64,000 nt of DNA, taken from NCBI GenBank assembly GCA_036873755.1, contig JAVTVY010039319.1:103008-167007 (forward strand), in the 5' to 3' direction. The notes below the pieces were generated by a model. It worked only from the letters and a program-made list of their open reading frames with translations. It made no database searches and had not been told where the DNA came from. This document shows, piece after piece, positions 1 to 13,139 of the stretch (the first letter of the stretch is position 1; each line of letters begins with the position of its first letter). The stretch comes from Hanleya hanleyi. Taxonomy: Eukaryota > Mollusca > Polyplacophora > Lepidopleurida > Hanleyidae. Made by a program: the position numbers and the translations under genes.

Positions 1-130
1 GAATCGTAATAAACTGCAAAGTCACGAAATGTCGGGTCACATTTTTTGTCGTTCCGGAGATAGCGTAGAAAGCTTGGTAGGGAAGGGGCCATTATGCCCT
101 ACCCGCCCTTCCCAGCACGGTTAGGGTTAA
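1..130 (-). mobile_element. piggyBac-like MITE, cut by window edge
   Basis: Reverse-complement copy of the start of the MITE at 8238-8795. It keeps the block with the cggaacgacaaaaaat-type sequence and ends in AGGG-TTAA at 127-130. The rest lies outside the window. Confidence 0.7.
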
Positions 131-967
131 GCGCTCCGTTAGGTGGAGAGAGAGAGATATATACATGACGTAGAGAATTAAGGTTTAACGTCGACGCCAC
201 AGTGGCTTGATCTGCATTGAGTGTCTTCGTCGATGTAGATGTTGTTGTTGTTTTTTTTTGTTTTTTGTTTTATTATTATTTTCCACATTCTCAGACACCA
301 CAAGGACAGAGGATATCATAAAAATGTGTTATATGTACCGGGGTGTCCTTACACCTAATTGATACATACTGCGTCATTTTTAAAACCTCAATATGACTGA
401 AAAGATAGGCACGTTATACACAGTGAAGCTGAAAATAGTTTGTATCCTTGATATATTTGATCTATAATTTGCATTCACCATCGAGACACTCAGAGAGATA
501 ATTTAATGTTTTGAGGAGTGTTAAGTTCGGTTGGCAAGACAGCTACATGTATCGTGCAAGGTGACCAGTGTAGCCCACTCTAAGGAAGACATCAGTCATA
601 CTAAATTATGCACGGCACGTTTATCAACAAATACATTGAAGTTCTTGAGCTACAATGGAGAAGGGCAAGTAGTATACTAACAATACTGCCATATATTCTG
701 ATATGGGATGGGACCCCAAATAGAACATTTGCTGTGGTGAGATATGTTGTTGTTGTTGTTGTTTTCAATTTTAACATATTTCACGAAAATAGTCCAACTG
801 GACATTGCCCTTCGATGATTTTTGGATCTGGTACAAATTTTGTATGCAAATGAGTTTTGATGATGTCATTGTATGCATGCATTGGATCGAGAAATAATGG
901 CATATTTTCTTTTTTACATTACATGGGATTCCGATTTCTTAGCGTTCCATTAATATTGTGCTTAAAG
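131..967. other. no gene recognised
   Basis: AT-rich sequence with short GA and T-rich tracts. Near 170-190 it carries GAATTAAGGTTTAACGTCG, very like the sequence beside the GA tract at 52862-52880, which suggests a LINE or SINE tail. The only open frame (608-853) has no recognisable domain and I do not call it. Confidence 0.5.
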
Positions 968-1724
968 CAGCGGCGGCGGAAGCTCCCAGAAACTGGAGGG
1001 GGGTGGTGCTCGAACATCATAGCACTTTAGGCGAGGGTCCAGGGGCCGCCTAGGCCCCGGAAGCACAGCGCTCCTAGATGGCTGTAGACGTATTCTGGCC
1101 GATTTCCGGCATATAAAACGACATATCAACACTATATAATTAACTACATTTTGAGATTGTTTTTGTGATTTTTCTCGTCATTTAAAAGAAAAATTGAGTT
1201 GGTAACTTTTGAATGTAAAAAAAGTATTTTTCCTTCCCAAAATTCGAACTTTACGCAGTGCTCTCGAAGAAATTAACATTTCAGCAGAGGGTTGGAGAGC
1301 GCTGACAAGTTTGGAGAGAAAAGTATGAACACAAACAGAAATAATATGAACGCAATTTTGGTTTCTAAATCTGATAATCAGCTAATCGTCCAATAAAGCT
1401 AATGCAATTTCTATGTAAATTAACATCTAAAACAGTTATTGGTCATTGCGAACGGAACAGAAGAATAAGCAAATCAGAGCACTTTAAACCAAACAGCAAC
1501 GTGCCCCTCCAGTGCAAAGTCGCCGCTCCGTGAAACCTAGCCTACAGGGCGGCGCAAAGCGCCGCGGAAAAGAAACCGGCCTGTATATCTGGTCACATTA
1601 GGACCAAAATCATGAAAAAATCACCCAGCTTTTGTTGAAACTTGGTGGGGGCTGGAGCCCCTTCAAACTGGGGAGACTGCAGCCCCCTCCCCCCTTCCCC
1701 CCCCCCCCGCTTCCGCCGCCCCTG
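968..1724. mobile_element. hAT-like non-autonomous DNA transposon
   Basis: The ends are 16-bp terminal inverted repeats, CAGCGGCGGCGGAAGC at the left and GCTTCCGCCGCCCCTG at the right, with one mismatch. TAAAG sits directly outside each end (963-967 and 1725-1729) and may be a target duplication. hAT elements normally make 8 bp, so the superfamily is inferred from the CAG...CTG ends only. The 757-bp interior has no transposase frame. Confidence 0.65.
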
Positions 1725-3538
1725 TAAAGGTAATCGGCTATCACTTTTGCGACTTGGTTACCGATAGTTTGAGAAATATGGTTACTATAGAAACTGGTAA
1801 ACAAGCGTTTATTCCAGGAGCTTAAATAATTGAAGTGACTGTTTCAATGAATGAATCGCATTGAACTTTGTTACTGCATATTGAGTAAATATGATTCCCT
1901 AACCTGCGAAATTTCCAAAATAAAAGCCTTAGTAACCCGTTGCTATGATAACCGCATTTCAAAATATTAGAATTTTTCGTAAAACTAATTCAAATAATTT
2001 AGTTTGCATAATGCTATAAGTAAGCAATATTATACCTTTGAAAGAGATTAGATTTATAGCTCTGTGAATAGGGTTAGAATGGGCAGATCGTTTCAAACCC
2101 CACATTCGGCAGTCTAATCAATCTACATGGCGATCCAGCTGATGAAGGGTTGGAAGAAGTTTGGACAATCGAGGAATAGATTTTTATAGCTCTAGAAAAA
2201 AAAACACTACATTTATCCAACCGCAAACATAGAGTTACCCTGATACATAATCAGTGCTCAAAGGTTAGATGCTACCATTAAAATTCCTTACTCAATATGT
2301 AATAAATTTGGCCAGCACCTCTCCAGAAAACCCTGTTCCCAATATTTCGTTGCAACAAATGACCTACCTTGCTGGAAAGACTGATTTGTTCTGTCAAATT
2401 TATCGGCAAGTTGAACATATGATGAACGGCTCGTTTTCGAACCAGCCGTCATGACAGACAATCACCCCACAGAAACTGAAAATGCCATAAAACCCCATAG
2501 GTGTACCCGACAAAAAGCTGTCACAATGTTGCTGTCTGCAGACACTGTTTCAGCTTTTTGTATATTTTTATTTGTCAAATAATCCAGAAAGAATTTAAAT
2601 ATATATGATATTAACCATTCCTTCCTGGGATGAATAACATCCAATCAGCGGACGCACTGTTTTTGCAGTATTTCATCTTTTTATTGATAGTGGCGTCTAA
2701 CCTCCAAATAGAACGGCGTAAATATGGCGTTACGTCTACTTCAGAGATAACAGACTAGGTCAGTAGTGTGGTGTAACAGAGGATGAGGTGCACGTCTTTG
2801 TTTGTACAATTGTTTCTCTATGTACTTGGTATTAGCTCTTGTGGCATAATAATGCAATAATGCTTGATTTGATATGATTTGAGTACAGACCGAGCATCAT
2901 TTGAAAGTAAGCACTATGTATAGCAATAAATTCCCATATCCTGTCGGTAGATTTAATCAGTCGATAACTAAAAAAAATCGGGTTTAAAACCTCACTTTCA
3001 TCCCTCGGCTCAGCCTTCACTCGCCATTCATGAAAATTTAACAATGTAATATACACAAGATGGAAGGCATCAATAAACCATAAGTGACGTTAACCGTTCA
3101 AAGGAAATTGGACACGTGTTTGAGAATTAGTAACGACTTAAGAATAACATGCCGTTTGCAAAGCTGGCGGTCCCGTCATGGCAGTGTTAGTCTCGATAAC
3201 AAACCAGCATTACAAGTGTTCATTTTACAGTTCCAGCTGTCTAGGTATACATAATTCCATACAGATGTCGACAGATTTTTTTCTGTGAAACCTAACTCAA
3301 TTCGCCACCGAAAGGTAATGCAGTTAACAGGCTAAATGTCCCAGAATACTACACAAAAACGCCCCGTATCTCTATGGGAACGTTGGCCCATGAGTAAGCG
3401 GATATGTGGCACTTTGTTATCACAGGCCACCGTGTGCTTTCTTTTCAAAACGTTTGTACAATGTTAAAGGAAAAGCATGTATCTCAAGTTCGGTTGCACA
3501 TGTATGTTTAAAATACGTTCTTCTCTGGAAGACTTACG
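1725..3538. other. upstream region of the olfactomedin gene, no gene seen
   Basis: AT-rich sequence with several short open frames lacking recognisable domains. It presumably contains the promoter and 5' UTR of the gene starting at 3539, but I cannot place a transcription start. Further 5' non-coding exons are possible. Confidence 0.5.
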
Positions 3539-4394
3539 ATGGCATGTAGCACGGTGCATGGGAACTCTTTTCTGACACTGCACTGGGCTGTCTGGATATT
3601 TATATTAATATTTCTATGTGAACGTGGGGTCAGTAGACCATTTACAAACGGTCAGTGCCGATACGATTTCAGTTTAACCGAGAATAGGATCATAGTAACG
3701 TGTGGAGGAGAAAATTCTATTTCGCACGGCCATGACCATGACAAAACATCAGACAAAGCCTTCTTGAAATTCCATGAGGTTCCTACTACAACTAGTTACA
3801 GCTCCGACTTCAGAAATATTTCTGCGTGGACAGATGAGGATTTACAAACTGTGGAAAAGGCTATTGGCAAGCTTCTCAACATAAACCAAACTTTACTGCT
3901 GGTCAAGTCACAGGTCTCTGAGCATATGGAGAACCTTCATAACAACAGCTCCTGGTTCTCTCAAACTGAGAGCAAAATACAGAACCTCTTAGCTCATATA
4001 CACAGGCGCAACGGTAAATCCGCACCGAGCTACCGAGCTCTGGCTGCTACATTACAGAACCAGTACAATTATGTTCGTCAAGGTGTCCAGGCACAGAATA
4101 TCGGCTTAACGGAGTCCATGACTGCTCTCATGACCATGTTGACGGTCGAGGAGGAAATGGTCAGCTCATGTTTTGCCCTAGCCGAAGTCTTCAGTCGGCG
4201 CTTTAAAGAGCTATCTTCCTTACTGGCAATCCTCCATGGTGGTCAAACCCACCTCCAGGAAAATTTCACACCCAAACCGTCCGAACAACCGACAACAAAC
4301 GACAGTGACCACCATGGGGACAGTTCTTCTCGCCAGGAAGATAATAAGTCGCAGGACAATTTTCAGTTGGGACAAGTGGAAGAAATAACAACAG
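3539..4394 (+). CDS. Secreted olfactomedin-domain protein, exon 1
   Basis: First coding exon of a predicted 543-residue secreted glycoprotein. The start context is TTACGATGG. Residues 1-33 look like a signal peptide: a charged-poor start, a WAVWIFILIFL hydrophobic core, then a polar stretch. Two cysteines follow (GQC and VTC, near 40 and 55). Residues about 100-230 are rich in Leu, Glu and Gln and probably helical, like the coiled-coil region ahead of the olfactomedin domain in this family. N-glycosylation sequons are visible (NIS, NQT, NSS, NFT, NDS). A Ser/Asp/Gln-rich linker ends the exon. The donor is ACAACAG|GTAAGT, and the exon stops after one base of a codon, which matches the phase of the exon at 14173. 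Extracellular, probably oligomeric; the exact subfamily is not resolved. Confidence 0.85.
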
Positions 4395-4566
4395 GTAAGT
4401 TTACCGCATTTTCAGGTGGTTTCTGAATCGGTTGGGTTTCCTGAAATATCATATCTATCGTATTAATTGTTCAATATACTATCACTATTAGTAGAAATCA
4501 GAACTTGAAGCAGAAGGCCATAATTGACCATAATGGCAATATCATAACTCAGGATCAATGTGTCCT

Positions 4567-4614
4567 AGCGTAGCGTACCTCTGGATCCTGAATGATCCAG
4601 AGGTACGCTACGCT
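4567..4614. repeat. Perfect 21-bp hairpin
   Basis: Left arm 4567-4587 and right arm 4594-4614 are exact reverse complements around the 6-base loop CTGAAT. It lies in the intron just 3' of exon 1 and just before the first Penelope-type copy. Confidence 0.9.
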
Positions 4615-4619
4615 GTACC

Positions 4620-6855
4620 AAACTAGTTTAAGTTCTCCGAACCACCTTGCATTTCATATAATTATACTAAATCTATGGCCACCAGAATATTCAATTGCTA
4701 TAATGCTGTCAAGGAAGTTGACTGGAGCTGTACTGCCTTATCGAGAGGCTATGCTCGGGATTGTGAATGTCGAACTTTATCTATACACCAAGCAAACATA
4801 TTGACTGGTAACCTTGATATAGTGAATGATAAGGACCTAAGAACAATCCTGATGAAGGGACCTAAATATAGAGAGCCGAGAAGAATAAATCTGAAGGCCG
4901 TCAAGAAGATAGTCCTGTCTGCATTGGAACAGTACATTATTGATTGGTCGAATCAAACTGAAAAAGTTAAACCTACAGTACTCGCTGATTGGCTGGACCT
5001 CACCAAGAGCAAGGTCGTTGAAACGATCTGCCATATTGACAGAAGTACCCTGCCCCAAGCAAAACAAGTACTGTTAAACCTCAATTCGCAAGAAGTTCTA
5101 GCAGATCTCCAGAGTAAATTCGTCATAGTCCCAGCAGACAAAGCTCCAAATAATATAATATTCATATGTAAATATTACTATTACCAGGTGCTGGTTAAAG
5201 AATTAAGTGTAGGCATATCATCATCAAATACGTCTACTTACTCCCAAACTGCATTTACTCTGGAAGATTTATTTAACAATCACAAAACGTTTCTCAGGGA
5301 AAGAGGTATTTGTAATCCAACCAATCATAACGACATACCAAAAGTATTTAGGAGGTAAAATCATTTTGGGAAAGGTATTGCGCCACTATTTCTAAAAACT
5401 CGCTCGTTGAAAGTATGTGGATATTGAAAAACTGAAAATGACTTACGGAAGAACCTGATGCTAAATATCGTACACACATGTATCCACATGGGATTTCTCG
5501 ACTCTATATACTACAATCCCTCATCAGGACCCTATTGATCGTCTCAGTTCATTAAAAGTATCTGTGTTCAAGAAAACTGATCGCAAATATACTAATGTCA
5601 GAAGCATTCTTTAGCTCTACTACATACAAGGAATATCATTCATGGGATGTTTCTGTGTTGATAAAGTTGCTAGAATTTCTCATTGAAAATATCTCTGTGA
5701 CATTTGGCGACACAATATATCAACAGCATATAGGTATTCCTATGGATACTAATTGTGCAACCCTGATGGCTGACCTATATCTGCTCTCTTATGAATATGA
5801 TTATATGCAGGCGCTTTCAAAAACCGATCAATTCAAATTACAACACATATAAGGGAAGTGGGAAGAGGTACCGACATACTGATATAGTCACATGACTTCA
5901 CAGTATAGTCTTTCGGTTAACCTATTCTAAAGCACATACCAGGAATCTAACGATTCGTGAAAAAAGGAAGTCCGTTCCTTCTCATTCACCAAACGCTATA
6001 TAGACGATATTCTCGCTGTGGATAATCGCTATATAAATGACGCAGTGAAGGATATATATCAAACCTCACTTGATTTGAAGGAAACTACAGATAACCCTAC
6101 CGACACATCATATTTAAACCTATAAAAAAAATGAAAAATGAAGCGGGCCTTCTCTTCGACTTTATCACAAAAGAGATGACTACAATTTCGACATAATAAA
6201 TTGTCCCTTTCTGGATAGTAATACTCCAGTGGTACCTGCATATGGCGTATACATATCTCGCCTAATAGCATTTGCTAGATCCTGTGTTAAATGTGACGGT
6301 TTTAATCAACGTCATAAAACATTATTGCAGAAACTTATGAAACAGGGCTATACCACCAAGCGCCTCCACTCAAAGTTTCTCAAATTTGGCGATACATATC
6401 GCAAACTGATAGCAAAATACGAGCGTAGCAGCAAGATCTATGGCGTCACGTTTCGTAATTTGTGTCTAATTCCGCTTAACCCGGGGCTAGGGGCCGTATT
6501 AACCCATGTTCTTCAAGATCCTCATGGTGCTCATATGAACAGTCACAATCAAAGCGTGACTGAGATACATCATTCTCTAGATGACTTTACAACGAATATC
6601 AGATGGATTAGGAATACTGATCAGCAATACGGATTTGATATTTTTAGAACATCATGATGTCTTGCCGGCATCATTGAAAACTGTTGACCGCTTGTCTCTT
6701 GCAGGAAACTAACCTATGTATACTATGATTTTCTTTTTGGATTTGGTGCTAATGCTGTTATATGGAATATGTAACAGGTCTTTGGATTATGGACGCGGAT
6801 ATTCTTTAATGGACGACGGCTGAATTATGAATGACGGACCAGACGCTTGTAATCT
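4620..6855 (+). pseudogene. Penelope-type retroelement, broken copy 1
   Basis: Degenerate reverse-transcriptase gene. A 227-residue frame (4675-5358) carries the N-terminal part, with KGPKYREP near residue 60 and FVIVPADKAPNNI near residue 150. After frame breaks, 5595-5852 holds an RT-core-like GIPMDTNCA and ADLYLLSYEYDYM. A YIDDI-type active-site block follows near 6000, and 6229-6657 holds the C-terminal GVYISRLIAFARSC part. The segment between the N-terminal part and the core is largely lost. The tail ends in a GGACGACGGC...GACGGACCAGACGC block (6810-6855) that recurs in many fragments of this window. Penelope-type is the best fit to the order of motifs; assignment to another RT class remains possible. 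Confidence 0.6.
5845..5961. repeat. Small dispersed repeat inside the Penelope-type copy
   Basis: About 117 bp whose reverse complement recurs at 13140-13261. It breaks the reverse-transcriptase frame here, and the second copy (near 12230) lacks it, so it looks like a short insertion. Confidence 0.6.
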
Positions 6856-8237
6856 TTTAACATGGCTCAGTAAAGTTGATGTTTCTTTGGTTCAGTTTCA
6901 ATAAATTCGTAAGAAAGTATCTCTGAAAATGGACAATTCAAACGTGGAGACTACATGTATATGCCAATCCGTGGATGGATTATTTTGCAAATGTGCAAAT
7001 AAATTACACATATGTGTAAAGGTTCGCAATCATTATACGTATGTGGATAGGTTTTATACATACGTAAAATTATTTTATACGTATGTTAGCTCATTTATTA
7101 AACTTGTGCCAAACTTGCACCAGTGTATTAGACCTTTCCACATAAGCATAGATGTTGTATAAATTGTATGTACAATAAAGGTGCTTTCCCATTGGAACAT
7201 ATATAAACCACTCTTCAGCTTACGCGTGAATGTAAAACACTTTTGTACGAAATCATTAACTTATTTTACAGATGTGCTGAACTTTTCCACATATGTAATA
7301 AATATGCCATTTCTATAATATTTAAAGACTGTTCCTGTCTATATCGTATAATTACCAATTACGGTCAATAAAGTTTGACGACTTTGTATTAAGCCAGTGG
7401 CCAGACCCTCTATTTTAAAAATTTAATTGCCCCTACGTACTGAAAGATGCAACGTGATTATTCTTTTAGTGTTAGGAAGGCATTTCTGCATGTTATCGGA
7501 TACCTGTGTGTGGTCGCCATGGAAACAGCAAAATAAGTACTGTGTGGATGACATACATTATTCTGTGGAAATCGAATAAGAAATTCATTTGGATGAATGG
7601 TTAACTTTTCGTCTACGAAAAACTAGCTTGTGTTTCTTTATATCTTATTTTATGATTCTTTGAAATTTGGTATTGAAAGTGATGTGCCCAAGATGTATTT
7701 AAGTTATGTACGTCGACATTATTTATGGGTGGCCTGCTGAATGTAGACTGCATTTATCTCGCCTCTCCCCTTTATATTAATAAATATTATTCAAATAACA
7801 CACTGAGTAACACATGAAATCACACATTGTGCGCTCCTAGCAATCATGGTTAGAATGAACACATCCATTACAAACAAACCATCAGATGAAAAATGTCATT
7901 CTGACGTGGGTAAGATAGTAGGCAATTATTAGTTGGAATGTGTTGCTACTGAAACTCCATGGCATAGATCAAATACAATTTATACGGATTCAGTGGGTCA
8001 TGACTAGTACTTGTAGACCAGAAACCCATGACTGGACTGATAACAGCCACAAAACAATATAGTTCGTAGAAAAGGGTGATTATATTTCTTTTTCATTCAG
8101 TGAAATTCTCCCTATTTCTGATGAACAGGAATTGGCGTCCCTGAGTAACTTGAAACTCTTCGTACAATCCCACAAAATGGTACCTATGCTTTATTGTCAT
8201 CAATCTTCCTCTTCAATTGTGAGAAACTTTGTTAAAC
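6856..8237. other. Intronic, no gene seen
   Basis: AT-rich. 6990-7310 has a loose scatter of TACGTATGT / ACATATGTG words. No conserved coding frame seen. Confidence 0.5.
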
Positions 8238-8795
8238 TTAACCCTGTCTGTCCTGGGGGGAGCCATGGCCCCCCTACCAAACTTTCTGCGCTACCTCCGG
8301 AACGACAAAAAATAGGGAGCTGGAACTCCGTGACTTTATAGTTTATCATATTGGGGTCATTTTGAGCCTATTTGCATAACGCCCCGAGCAGAGGATCATG
8401 GGTGAATTCAAACTGGCGGCCACCTGGGGTACCAGAAAAGTGATGTTTTTGTGATATTTCTTCAAAATTTCTGCATTTCAGCGATGAAAAGTGGGCAAAA
8501 ACTATTTTATTTTACATCCCATTAATTTTTACTAATTTATCATACAGTTTTTGCGAAGAAATTGCATAAATAAAAAAATCGAAAAATCGACCAAAAATGC
8601 CGTTTTTGAAAATGACGTCACTGTGACGTCATCAAAGCGGCCATCTTGGATTTTTTACATTTTCTGGTAGAGCTTGACCCAAGGGTATAATGAGGTAAGT
8701 TTCAGCCCCCTAGCGCAAGGTGTAAGAAGAATAATTAGGGGGCCCCCCCCTCATGCCACGATAGGTCCCAAAAAGCCCAGGCCAGATAGGGTTAA
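8238..8795 (+). mobile_element. piggyBac-like MITE (reference copy)
   Basis: 558 bp flanked by TTAA on both sides, with terminal inverted repeats beginning CCCT(G/A)TCTG and ending CCAGATAGGG. TTAA targets with CCCT...AGGG ends are the signature of piggyBac-group elements. There is no transposase. The interior contains GTGACGTCA sites and a CCAAGATGG-type motif. Other copies: 1-130, 16337-18549, 18546-19060, 36511-36671. Confidence 0.8.
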
Positions 8796-9039
8796 TTTAC
8801 ATACATGTATTTGTCAATGTCCAGCTTTCCAACGTCACAGTTTATAATTTAAGGTTATAGGGCACATGAAAGAGAGAGGGAGAGAGAGAGAAAGAAAGTT
8901 AAAGTCGCGCGTAGGGTGTGTGCTTCACGTGAGCGACAACCTACAAGTGTTGTGGGAACATTGGACGGGATTTATGTTCGGAGTGAATGCGGGGCTTCAC
9001 GGAAATACTTGGTATGACGGGCATGAAGAGTCATACAAT

Positions 9040-9790
9040 ACAATACGAACTTTATTTATACTCACAATTACAATATATGCATCGCTAGCTCGGTAGAGCT
9101 AATATATCTGAGGTTAAATAATAGTAAAAATTAAATAAAAACAGCGATGAAGGTGAAAGCAAAAAGGGCAAAAAACCCAGTAGCATCGTAAAAATTAGAT
9201 TTTGCAGAAGTTGCATTTACATGCAACACCCGTCCACGTTTTTATTAACCTCCTGAAAACTTATGTCAGTTGTTTCCCGGAGCTGATCTGGTAGTCCGTT
9301 CCATAGTTTGGCACCGAAAGTTTTGAAAGAGTGTAACTCAGAAGTTACAGTTCTGACATGCTGCCTAGTAACAGTGTGTTTTTTTTGCCTTAGCTAATAC
9401 CGGCAGTTTTTCTTTTCGAACGTATCGTTCAGATAGTGTGGATTTAGCCCTTTTAGACATTTAAAAACCTCGATGGCAATTTTCTGCAATCTGCCCACCT
9501 CGAGACTTGGCAGATTTGCTTTCCTAAGCAAGGCTTCATAAGATGAAGGGTTATAGTCTTATATAGAAATTTTAGAGCTCTATGTTGTAGTTTTCTAACT
9601 TTGTAGTATTTACAGCTCTACAGTGATGCCAAACTACAGTGCAATAACCAAAGTTTGACAAAACAAAAGACTGGTAAACTAACAATCTAGAGGCTTCATC
9701 CAAACAATTTGATAACATCTTTAACACATTTAATTGCCTATTGGCATTTCTAATAATATTTGACACATGTCTGTCAAATTTTAGTTTATT
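9040..9790 (-). pseudogene. LINE 3' end, CR1/Jockey-like, 5'-truncated
   Basis: The minus-strand frame 9572-9766 reads as the post-RT region: ...LLVYQSFVLSNFGYCTVVWH..., the usual YC-x-x-VWHxC block. Further 3' (to about 9240), broken frames keep a LWNGLPDQLR-like segment. These are the C-terminal hallmarks of CR1/L2/Jockey-type LINE ORF2. Endonuclease and RT are missing, so this is a dead truncated copy in the intron, antisense to the host gene. Confidence 0.7.
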
Positions 9791-11539
9791 GTCCAGTTAA
9801 ACACCCATCAGCTTCGTACATGGTGTGCTATTTACAGAGCATTTGTTGATCTGAAGCTAGTTGTTTTGGTTAATTTTGGGCGCTACGTTACCTATAAGAC
9901 AACATATTTGTCCAGTTCAAGGATTTCTCGTCGTTAGTTATATTTTCAGCCCACAGACGTAACTCTCCGCCGATTGCTTCTTGGGTTAATTCGAATGGTG
10001 GTCAATGGTCATTTGAAAGCTATAATCTCTTAGCAATTTTTTTTGTGTGCGTATTTGTTGAAGCCGCTGTTTTCAACAGCTTAGATGTTCATTGCATGCT
10101 GATAGTTGGAACGTCATTTCATTACCTCTTGCCTGAACCATCAAACGTAAAGTTACAATGACTGACTTCTCCCTTCTAATTTACAGTATTTTCTGAACCA
10201 CCAAGTCCATTTTAATAAAAATCAAAATCACGTAATATTATTCTGGAATCATTTATCGTCTATAAGATGGATGGTATTCTAAGTATTTCATTCAATTTGA
10301 GGAAAGATGGGTGGGTATTTTAAGTATTTCATTCAATTTGAGGACCGATGGGTGGGTATTTTAAGTATTTCATTCAATTTGAGGAATGTCTTTCACATAG
10401 AGGTACACATTTAGTCTTGAAATATGCCGGACAATGGCAGAATGCTTCAAGATGAGATTATGGGAAGGAACATTGATGCCTAAGAGGAACATTGATGACT
10501 AAAACGAGCAATGGCTTGTATTTTTCAATACTGGGAATTCTTACAGCATGTTTACAACGTATTTGCTGATCGTGCTCTCTAGATTTTTAGAAGATTCGTT
10601 TAGAAGCTGGGGAACAAGAGTACATGGAGTCCTGTATAATACTGACGTTTTTCATAACATTTTACATAAAAGTGCACAGAATGAATGCATAGTCTGTTAA
10701 AAATCATATTTTAAAAGAATCTGTGACGTTATTGTGGCGTCATCACAACTAAATTGGAAGTGTTTTTTTGTTTTTTTAAATTGGAAGTGTGCATATTAGA
10801 TTGTTAGTGTGGAAGGTTTCATCTATATATTGCCAAGTGTATGAACGATTTTTAGGAGGGATGTCACCTCCTTCGATCAGGCTGTGATTCAGCCCAGACA
10901 CCCAGGTCAGATGCAAGTATGTTTGTTTGGTCGAATATGACACTCTAATGTCAAATGTTTTCTTGATAATGAGCAAATCACACTAATTACACATAGATAA
11001 CTTGTGTCAATCTTGTAAAAGATAATTCGATGGAGGTAATTGGTCAAAACATGAGAAACATGTTCCAAATACACAAACAACTTTTCATGACAATGGCGGC
11101 ATTTGGAATATCTTGCTATGTGGGGTGTAGTTTAATATATCGACGAAAATATTGCATAATGCAGTGTATGTGCTCGAATATATGTGAGGATTACAAAACA
11201 TATACAATTTATGAGCAACTTCTGATAAAGTTACTTCGAAATTGGATATGTGTGGCTACCCGCAAAACGAAACTCGAAATTTGCAGAATAGTTGGGCACC
11301 TGCACATGCTGGTTGGTTGATCATCTTACAGATCATGATGTTCTGATGTTCACTGTCATTTTAGGACATGTTGCACCTTTCTGTACGATGGGTTGATTGA
11401 ACTTGAAAACTATTTGGAGTTCTGCCGCTCGACTGTATTGTCTAACGAATATATTCGTGAGATAAAAATTTCGGGGGCATCCGATGCATTCCGCTCATTC
11501 TATCTCTTGCGATTTATTTTTTTCCCTTCTGTGAACAAA
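9791..11539. other. Intronic, no gene seen
   Basis: No conserved frame. The 96-residue frame at 11030-11320 has no recognisable domain. A short tandem repeat lies at 10266-10386. Confidence 0.5.
10266..10386. repeat. Tandem repeat, 3 copies of about 41 bp
   Basis: Three adjacent copies of a unit containing TAAGTATTTCATTCAATTTG, starting near 10266, 10306 and 10347, nearly identical. Confidence 0.9.
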
Positions 11540-13065
11540 ACGTGGATTATTATGTAAATATGCGAACAAGTTTTATACCGATGCAAAATAATTTTGCACA
11601 GATGTCAGATGTCTGCACTGATGTGATATGTGTGCAAAATAACAAAATGTACTGGACTCGCAAAATGCATAAAACATCATACAAAGATAGATTCACAGCT
11701 GGTTCTAGAAGCTGCACCACCAAGCTTCTTTCAACCCTGTTGAAGAAGGCCCTTGGGGAGATAACAGCATTTTGGGAGAGGTATTTTGCCATTATTTATA
11801 TAAAGTCTGGCAATGAATGTATGTGAATATAGAAAGACTTACGGAAGAAGTTGATGCGGCAGGACACATACTACACAGACATGTATCCAGATGAGACTTC
11901 TCTATGCTACAATCTCTCATCAGGACCTTTATTGACCGCCTTAGTTCATTAATATTATCGGTGTTCGAGCAAAATGATCGCCGATATATAATGTCAGAAG
12001 CCATAAAGCATTATTTATCTCCACTACATACAAGGGATATCATTCATCGGATGTTTCGTTTTCTATAGAGTGGCTTGAATGTCTCATTAATGATATGTAT
12101 GTGAAATTTGGCAACACGATATATCAATATCATATAGGTATTTCAATGAATGAGTACTAACTGTGCACCCCTTTTGGCTGACCTATATCTTATCTCCTAT
12201 GAATACGACTGTATGCAGACGATTTAAAAAATCGATCACTCTAAAGTCCATTCCGTCTCATTCACCTTCTCGCTGTAGATAATCGCTATATAAATGACGC
12301 TTTGAGATATATTTATCCACCTTCACTGGATTTGAAGGAAATGACAGATAACCCTAACGGCCCATCATATTGAGATCTATATCTCTGTAAAAATAAAGCA
12401 GGCCTTCTCTATCCTCGACTTTGCGACATGGTAAACTATCCCTTTCTGGGCAGTAATATTCCAGACTTGCTTGATATGGCGTCTACATATCTCACCTAGT
12501 AGCATTCGCTAGATCCTGTGTAAAAGGTGACGATTTCAATCACGTCACAAACAATTGTAGGAAACCATGGCTATACCACCAAGCGCCTCCACTCAAAGTT
12601 TGCCAAATATGCGTACCGCATGCTGATAGCAAAATACGAGCGTTGGGTTCAAAATCTATGGCGTTAATTGTTCGTAACTAGTGTCTAATTCTGGTTAACT
12701 CGGGCTTAGAGGGCGTATGAACTCGTGTACGTTAAGATCCCCATGGGGTTCATATGAATAGTCACAATCGAAGCATGACTGAGATACATCATTCTCTAGA
12801 TAACGACTTTTCAACGAAAATCATATGGATTAAGCATTCTGATCAGCGACACGGATTTGATATTTTTGGAACAGCATATCTTGCCGGCATAATTGAAAAA
12901 TGTTGACCGCTTCTCCCTTGTAGGAAACTAGCATATTTTATGTAAACTATGATTGTTTTTTTTTAAATTGGATGCTAATGCTGTTACATCAGTCATGTCT
13001 TTGGATTATGGAAGCGGAAATTCTTTAATTTTGAATATTGAATGACGGACTAGACGGTTGCATTC
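11540..13065 (+). pseudogene. Penelope-type retroelement, broken copy 2
   Basis: More decayed copy of the family at 4620-6855. 11640-11790 keeps the KMHKTSYKDRFTAGS segment that copy 1 lost. Around 12140 is the degenerate RT-core GI(P)M...NCAPLLADLYL block. 12480-12740 matches the C-terminal region, and the tail with the GACGGACTAGACG block ends near 13060. Many frameshifts and stops. Confidence 0.6.
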
Positions 13066-13139
13066 AAAGTTCTAGGCGTCTAATAGCATGACGCCTACGC
13101 CCAGGTACAATAAAAGCGTACCCGAGATACAACAAATAT

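Noticed and set aside
1610..1804. Glycine-rich small frame on the minus strand
   Set aside because: Produced by the C-rich tract at the hAT-like element end.
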